Of a stretch of 33,306 nucleotides of DNA, positions 8,981-17,900 are shown piece after piece. The notes beneath the pieces were generated by a model. That model was not told where the DNA came from. It searched no databases and saw nothing but the letters and a program-made list of their open reading frames with translations. The position numbers were made by a program, and so were the translations under genes. The DNA comes from a virus, in IMG/VR virus record IMGVR_UViG_3300032309_002058, positions 1 through 33,306 of that record. One strand, 5' to 3'. Within the stretch, counting starts at the first letter, position 1; every line of letters begins with the position of its first letter.

Positions 8981-11900
8981 TTAGATTTGCCTTTCTGTAA
9001 GATTCTTTAAGGTTTTCTGCAGCTTCACGGCCAAGTACTTTATCAGTGATAAAAATATAATTCATTCTATACTCTACACCATGAGCATCATGTCCCTCTG
9101 CTACGCTAATTGTTGTAGCAAAATGAGCGATTTCGTGAAGAATATTTGGTTCACTTTTTGCTAAAAGTCTATTGATTTTTAATGATGATATAAATGAACC
9201 GTTTTTAAAGCCATAAGTATATTTACCACCATGGCTCTTACCACTGAACAGGGTAACTGGAGGTCTTCCTAGTTGTCCTCCATCACCAAAGGCTTCTACA
9301 AACCAATCGGCGGTGATTATATCTTTTACATAGTTTTGAACACCTTTTGGAGACCCGTCTAAATGTTTTTCTCCTATTGAAGATTGAATATTTGTTGATC
9401 TTTCAAGGTAGTAGTTATTAAAGTCTTTAACATATTTTTTATGAGCTGCTATATAAGAGTCACTATCTTGAAAATCTGCACGTCTAGGGGCAGCAGGTGG
9501 TTCCATATCTTTCTGCAGTTGAGGCTGGTATTTTTCTTCTGCACCATATACTTTTTTAATATCTACATCGGTACGATTTACAGCTTTGGTAAATGCCTCT
9601 CTAGGGCTAAGATCGTGTCCACCTTTTATACCAGCAGGTTTTATATCATCTTCTTGAGCAATCTCTTCTCCAGTTTTACCCTGCTCACCGACATTAGGTT
9701 CAGGAGTTGACTCTGGCTTTAGTCCTGCATCTTCTGCAATTTCGTCGCCTGTCTTACCTTCACTGCCAACACTGTCTTCTTTTCTCCAAACAAATATTTT
9801 TTTATTTTTATCAAAAGATTCAATTCCGCCACCTCTAGAGCCTATAACCTTAGTAGATGCAATAACGTTATCTTCTCCAATATTAATAGCTACGACTCTT
9901 TTTTTACCTGAAATATCTAACCTATCTCCAACTTTTAGATCAGTAGGATCTATCTCTGATCGGATATAACCCTTACTAGTAGGTTTAGGAGAAGAGTCTA
10001 CCTCTTCTGAGATTTCTTCTCCAGTCAGACCTTCGCTACCAACACCTTCGCCGACAGGCTCTACAGGATTTCCTTCTTCATCAAACTTAGCTGGCTCTTC
10101 TTGCTTTCCCAGCATGTGGTCTACAGCCTTCTGTGCTTGCTTGGCTGCCTTGATAATCATTTGTGGATCGTTCTTAAGAGCTCCAAGCCATGACTTTGCA
10201 TATGATGCAACGTTACCGAAGTCAATCTCAACGCCTAAGCGTGCTGCAACAAGTGCAACAGAGATCTCTGCAATAAGTTCTTCTTCACCACGGCTTGCCT
10301 TATGAGTTCCGTAGTTATCTGTAAGGTCTTTGCGGTTTACACGAGATGGATGTCCTGTGCTGTGTGCAAGTTCGTGAACTAGTGTCTCAAAGAGATCTTG
10401 TTCTGCACCGAACTGCTCACGCAGTGGTAAATGGATACTGTCAGTTACTGGTGAGTAATAAGCGCCGTCCTGAGACTTGTAGAAAATTTCTGGACGATCC
10501 TTGTATGTATCAAGAAGAGTCTGCTCTGCTTGGCTTACTGGGATTGGCTCACCTTTAACAAGTGGTGGAAGATTAATTCCTTCTGCTTGTTCTACGTTAA
10601 AGACGTTAATAACCTTTGGAGGTGTGTAAATAAATACCTCTTTAGTAGTTCCATCTGGCTGTTCAACTTTTTTGAATTTTGGAGTCCAGTGAATAATTGA
10701 AGTTGCTTTTTCGCCACGCTTAATGTTTCCACCAAGCTTTTCTGCTTGCTTGTATGTAAGCCAACGATTATCTGACCAACCATTGCGCTCCTGAGCTGCC
10801 CAGAGTACGAGGACGTTTGTTCCTTCATACATCTTGCCAGTTGCAACGCTAGTTGGAAGGAATCCTCCACCAGTCCAAGGCTTACGCCAAGGAGCAGTGC
10901 CAGCTTCAAGGGCTGCAATAATTGCATCTGCAATCTTTTGTGTAGCTGGATCAATCTTTTTTGCAGTTTCCTGTACTTCATTATCAAACTCTTCTGGTGT
11001 AACTGGTACTGGATCTGTTTGAATGTTATTTGCTTGTAGTATTAAAGATGATGGAGTTGCTTGCTCATCCTCATCGGATGTGTAGTCATTAACCCAGCTA
11101 AGAGGTCCTAGGTAGACTTCTTTCTGTGCACGAGTAATTGCAACATATGCAAGACGAAGTTCTTCTGGTGCTGGCATATCAATCTCGCCAGTTTCTTTAT
11201 TAAACTTTGGTCCCCAGAAGTCATCGTAAATGCGAACCTTATTCCACTGCAGACCCTTTGACTGGTGAGCTGTTGTTACAACAACATCTGCTGATGCTGA
11301 GTCTATAATTCCAGAAAGTGACTTTTTAATTTTGTTTAACTGATCTGTTCTTTCTAGATCATCTTCAATAACTTTGTCTCTAACCCATACATCAACAGTT
11401 TCACCCTTTTTGTTTTTAGCTTTTTCTCCAGTCTTTCTAGCTGGCATACCTGCATTACGAAGTTTTTCTGCAAGATCTGGAGTTGTATAGCCAGTGACAA
11501 TTATTGTATTTCCTTTAATTTCGTATTTTAATTTAGAACCTAGATCACCTGAAGATCCATCTAGTGCGTCGTCTATTTTAATAGGGACATAGGATTTACG
11601 AGCTGCTTTACTTTCTTCAGTTTCTTCACGCTCTACAACAACACGATCTAAAATGTCACGGATACTTTGCATTCCGTTCTGAGTTACTAAGTCATAGAAA
11701 GCCTTAACTGGACGAGCTTTTCCTTCTCGTACTGCAGTCGAAAGTTCTTCCCAAGAGTCGTACATTCCGATTTCTGCGTTGTACTTAGCTGGCTTTGAGC
11801 CTTTCTTTCCGCCCATTAGCCAACTTGTTGTATCAATAACTTCTTCAAGTCTTGTCTTGGTTGACTGACTAATACCTACAGTTTTTCCTTGCTCAAGATA

Positions 11901-14900
11901 CTCAAGCATTGCCTTAAATCCGCCACCGTTTGTGCGAACAAGAACTGCATCTGGATCTGGCATTTCGTCAAGGCTTTCTACAACTTTTCCTTGATCTTTT
12001 CCAGCTCCAACAACTCTCTCTGGCTTTCCAGCAACAGCAAGGAATCGGTTAGCAGGTGCTGCAATATTTGGACCGAATCGGAATGACTCGTTAATCTGAA
12101 GTTTCTCTGCTCCCTCAAGGGTATCTAGCTGATCCTTAGCCCCACGGAAGCCATAGATAGATTGATTTCCATCTCCAACAAATACCTTTTGTACATTTTG
12201 CTTACGGACCCAGTCGCCAGCAACATCATTAATATCTTGTGCCTCATCAAAGAAAATAATGTCTGCTGCAGGGATCATTGTTGCCGGGTTTGCACCAGCC
12301 TCACTTGGAGACATTGTTACATCAATACCATTTAGCTGAACATACTTCTCTGGGAAAGATTGATTCATAGCCAAGCGACCCGTAGGGCTTGAAATGTCGT
12401 CCCACCAGCGATTTGCATAATCAATAAATACTTCAGGGATGTCTACAAAATTATCTGTAAAGTGTTTAGGCATAATCTTATCGTCTGCACTTTGTGCAAA
12501 AGCTGTAACTGCCTGACGAATAACAGATACTACATCTTTACTTGATAGAGTTGCTTCTACCTTTTCTCCATCTTTTTTAATCTCTGTAACCTTAACTGGT
12601 CCAAACTCAAGATGATCTGCAATATCTGTTGGAAACGCTATAGCTGTCTTATCAAAACTACGCTTTTGCATCCACTTAGGTGAGTGATGCCAAGCAACTT
12701 GTGTATTAGTTCGTGCAATCATATTTGAAGGACGATCTGGATCAGCGTTAAGTTCTGCAGCTACAGCTTTGTTAAATGCAATGTAAAGAATAGTTTTGTC
12801 TGGATCTTTTTCTGCAACAGCTTTTGCAGCCATCTTAAGTGTGCTGGTCTTGCCTGTTCCAGCAAGAGCTTGAACAATTACATCCTTACCAGCAACTACA
12901 GCATCAATAACTGCTTGCTGCTGTTTAGTTGGCTTAATTCCCTTAGGTTCTACATCAGGGCTGTCTACAATAAAATCTGGATCTGTTTCATCATCTGGGC
13001 TACCTGCAGACTCAATTGGGAACTCTCGATTAAATGAGACCATTCCCATATTTTGAAGGTCAGGTTTTTCTCCTAGAGGGAGAGTGACTTCATCTTTCTT
13101 TTCAATAGCTGTATATAGATCTGGAGATCTAACGCTGAACCACCAGTTTGGAATAGATGGATTATCGAAATAGAAAATCTTTCCATCTGATTTGATAACT
13201 GCTTCAGTGTTGCTTGGACCAATTTTGACAATAATATCGTCTGGTTCAAAGTCTTCACGATATTCAAGCTCTTTTTTATTTGGCTTTACAAATGTATATG
13301 TTGCCTTTACAGGTTTTCCAGTAGAAAGACTTGGCATAAATGCTGTAACAGATCTTTGATGACCCTTTTCATATTGAGATATGTCTTGAACTGCAGCTGT
13401 AAGTTCTTTTAATGCTTCAGGACTTACTTGACGGTAGTTGAGGTCAAGAGCGTACTTCATTCTCTTTTCTTCGTTTTCTTTCCAAACTCTGCTTCGTTCT
13501 TCAGCATCCATAACTACAGGCTCTTCAGGAATCTCGACTGTAGGAGTGTTGTCTGCAACATCTCCAGTAAGAAGTGAAGTTAGTTCTTCTGCAGTTTTCG
13601 GAGTTTCGTTAGGATTTACTGGCTCTCCAACTGTTGGAGGTGTTGTATCTACAAAGAAACCGCCACCATCATCTGGATTAATAATCTGTAGTGAACCTGC
13701 TGAAATATTCTCACGCTTAGCAGCGTCATCAAACTTTACCTTGACATAGTTCTTGTATCCACGAGGACCGTATGTTGTAAGGATTGCTCTGACTTCACCT
13801 ATGCGGCCGTGCTTAACTCCACGAACTTTATCGCCAACCTTAAGAGCGACACCATCTGCTGAAAGATGATTGATAGATGCATCTGGGCGAACAGCAAGTA
13901 CTGCAGCCTTAGTTGTGTCATCTACTGGAAGACCCTTAACTGCTTCTTCAACAGTTGCATCTGGCTTAGCACCAGATGTAATTGTTTCGATTGCATCTGA
14001 GACAATACTCTGAGTTTCTTCTGGAGTAATAGACTTCTTACCCTTAGGTGTAGGAGTCTTAGGCTTTGTCTTAGGCTCTGGAGCAACAACTACTGGCTTA
14101 GATACTAGATCTCTAACTTCTGCAGGTGTCTTACCAGCTAGCTCATTGCGACGACGAAGTGTTCCCTTGAGAACCTTGCCATTAGACCAACCAATTCCTG
14201 GAGACTTCTTCTCTGTAACTCGTGTGCTGTAGAGATCGCCAGTTCCAACAATTCTACGAATAACAATAGTTCCGTTTGGATCTTCTGGGTCTTGCTGAAG
14301 ATCTACAACTTCGTGGTATCCGCCACCTTCTGCTGGGACAAAGTCACCAACCTTAATGTCACCAACAGTTGCTCCACCTTCGTCAACAACAAATGTGTTT
14401 TCGTCATCTTCGATCCAAGAGTTGTTAATCTTTCCGCCAAAAATTGACTCGTATGTATACTCTTCAGCAGAGTCTGTGCTTCCTTCAGTGCCAAAACCAG
14501 ATGTTGTTCCAGTCTTGCCAAGCATCTCGTCTACAGATACTTGCTCTCCAGACATACCACGTTTAATTGCTTCAGCTACTGCGAGCTCTGCTTCTTGCTT
14601 TTTAAATGCTTCTAGTTTTTCGTTGTATGAAGAACGCTTAGCTTCAAACTCTGCAAGACGAGTTGCAACATCAAACTCTCTATTGTCAGGCTTCATATCG
14701 CCAAGCAAACCTTCTAGGATTGCTGGAAGAACTTCAGAGTCAGTTCTGGCATCATGCCATTCTTCATCTGTCTTTTCGATGCCGTAACGCTTAGCAACTT
14801 GACCAAGCTTATTGCCTTTAGGAGTTATGCTCTTTGCTAATTCAAGGGTATCAATAACTCCATCTATGTTGTAATCGATTCCAAGCTTCTTAGCCCATTG

Positions 14901-17900
14901 TTCAAAAGTATTTGTATCGAACTCAGCGTTGTGTGCAACAAAAATTGCATCTTGTCCAGCAAACTCTGCAAATGCACGAAGCTGTTCTTCAATAGATGGC
15001 TGGCTTGCTAGGAACGCATCGTCAACTGTTTGACCGTCGGAGCTAAGCAGCTTAGCTGGGTCAATAACTTTATTTCCTTCTGCATCTGTTGTGTAATAGT
15101 AATCTCCAAGAGGCTCTCCTGGATTGATGAATAGGTTGATCTCTCCAACCTTTTCTCCGCCTTCCCAAACAGATGCTGCAACCTGAATAGGTGCATCAGG
15201 ATTATCATTATCAAACTTTCCAGTCCCTACTGTCTCAAAGTCGAAGTAAACAACTCGCTTGCCCTTAAGAGCATCTGAGATTGCTTTTCCATCTTTAAGA
15301 TTTGCAAGTTCTGCAGCTTTACCAAAGAATGCTGGACGATTTCCACGATTATAGCTATTAGGCTTTTCTACAAGTACTGCAGGAATCTCTGATGCTGTTA
15401 GATCAGGTGTGTATACCTTGCCAGCTTCTTTTCTTGCTGCTGAAATTTCTGCATTCTTATCTTTATAAGCCTGACCCTTAAGAGTTCCTGGCTCGATACT
15501 TTCGATTGCTGGCTTATCGCCCTTTGCAGGAATGTTTTCTGCCTTTTCTCCACGGAGAACTTCAACAGATGTACCAGTCTTCCAAGACTTAACTTGTGAT
15601 TCATGCCCTGGATAGTATCCACGGATTTGAACCTTCTCTTCTGCTGGCTTTCCATCAGCACGCTCGACCATAACTGTTCCTGGTAGAACTTCTTCAATAA
15701 CAAAGAACTCGCTCAGCTCGCCGTTCTCGTCACGACGGAACGCAATATCGTTTGGCTTAAGATCTTTACCAAGTGCATTAACAACATGAAGAGTATTTTC
15801 GGGTGTGAATTCTTTTAGAGGTGCATCAACTTCTGGAGCAGACCAAAGAGCCTTCTGAGAAGAAAGTTGCTCTTGATACTTTTCCATATCTTGTTCAAAT
15901 TGCTTTTGCTCAGCTGGGTCTTTTAGCTCCCAATCGCCGTTGACCTTTGTAAGCTTTCCGTAATCGCCCATCTTTGGCTGATTGAGTTCAGGTAGATCTC
16001 CCTTTGCAGGAGGAGTTACATCACGATAAACATCGAAGAGAACATCGTCTGCCCAAAGCTTACTTGACTGCTCTACTCCACCAGGATAATAGCCACTTAC
16101 ACGAGAAGCTGGAACCATCTCTCCATTGCGCTTCTTTTCAAATCCTGGTTCTACCTTTGTAACTGTAAAGAAGTCCTTAGTCATAACATCGCCAGCTTTA
16201 AGATCTACTGTCTTAGATGTTGCAATGCGTGGTGTTACTGCTACTGGAGTTGCAGGAATTGCTTCTGGAGTTGCAGGAGTTGACTCCACAGAAGTTTCTT
16301 CTGCACGAGCCTTCTCATCTTCTTCGATTAGTTTATCTTCACGCTCTCTGCGCTTTCTATCACGAATCTCTTTAACTCTTTGCTTTCTTTCTGCTTCAGC
16401 AATCTCATCTGGAGTCAGTGGGTTAGGTTTGCCTCTATTTGCCTCTTCTTCAAGGCGAGCATCCATTTCGTCATAGAGCATGTTGAGCATGTCAACCATT
16501 TGCTCGTTTGTAAGACCTTCTAGGTTTTTTCTAAATTCCTTCATTGCTGCTTGAATGTAAGGAGATTCGTTTTTAAGAGCTCCAGCCCCCCACTTAAACC
16601 ACATGATTCTGTTGATCATGTCTTTGCGTGACCCGAAGTCTGTTACTGGAGGTTCTGGATTTTGAACGGCATCAATTAGCTCGTCAATTGATGGTGGATT
16701 TTCAGGGTCAGCCATAATGTCAACAATGGCTCCCTTAGCTGTTGTATCCGCTGCGTCATCCAACTCTCCTTCAAAAATTACAGCATCTTGTCTAGCCTTG
16801 TCGTACTCTTCTCTTTGTTCTTTAAGTAGCTGCTCAATTCGCTCTTCCGCCTCTGTAAGAGGTGGAGGGTTTTCAATAAGATCTCTAATCTCGGCATCAA
16901 TTTTTTTCTTCTGCTCGTCTGTTAAAGCTGGCCGTGGGTCATCACCTTCTGGAGGTCCTGGAAGTCTATTCCCATCTTCATCAAAGAAACCTGCTCTTTG
17001 ATCTGGTAGAGACTCTGGTGGAAATAGTTGTTCAATTTCTGAAGTAGATTCATCAAGTGAAGGTAGCTTAATTTCTTCTGAAGAAGACTTGCCCTTCATA
17101 TTCTTTTCGTGGTAATCAAATGCTTCTTGTGGAGAGTTGAACTCTACGGATTGTTCTAGAGAGCCACCAAGAAGGAACCAATACTTAGCGCCGGGTTCAT
17201 CTACAAGATCAAGAATTGTTCCATCTTCATTCTGAGCAAGAGTTGAAGACTCTGGATCCTTTGACCAACCTGCTGGCAAATTGTCTGGAAGAGTATTAGG
17301 AATTTGATCCTTATCTTTTGTAATCTCTGGGCCAGCAACATCTGTAGTATCTGGTGCTGCTTCTTCAGGAGCCTCTGGTGTTTCATCAATTGCATCTAGA
17401 TCAAGTCGAGCTTGTCCTTCTCTTTCGAGTAAGTCTATTCCAAATCTATCTTTAAGTTCCTTGAGGAAAGCCTTAGCTTTTTTCTCATCCATGCCAGACT
17501 TTGTTTCAGCCTTAGCATCTGGGTTCCAATCAAAACCGTTGTCATCTAGAAAGTCTTTAACTTCTTGAATTCTAAATGGAGCCTTCTTACCTGAGCGAAG
17601 CTCTAGGCGATCTCCCCTGAGACGATAAGAGACCTGAGGAGCAATTGCATCCTCTTCTGCTTTTTTCTTATCTTTCTCAATCTGCTTGTCTAGCTTTGCA
17701 ATTTCTTTTGCAAGAGTTTCACGAACAGAATCGATTGCTTTGTTTTCAATAACATCTGACTCTGAAAGATCTCGCTTAGCAAGTTCAAGCTGCTCATCTG
17801 CTGCCTTGAGAATGTTTCTTTCATTCTCTGCTGAGCGCTCGCCAGTTCTAAAATCCTTGAAACCAGCACGAGCTGATTGTGTTGGATCTTGCAAGATATC

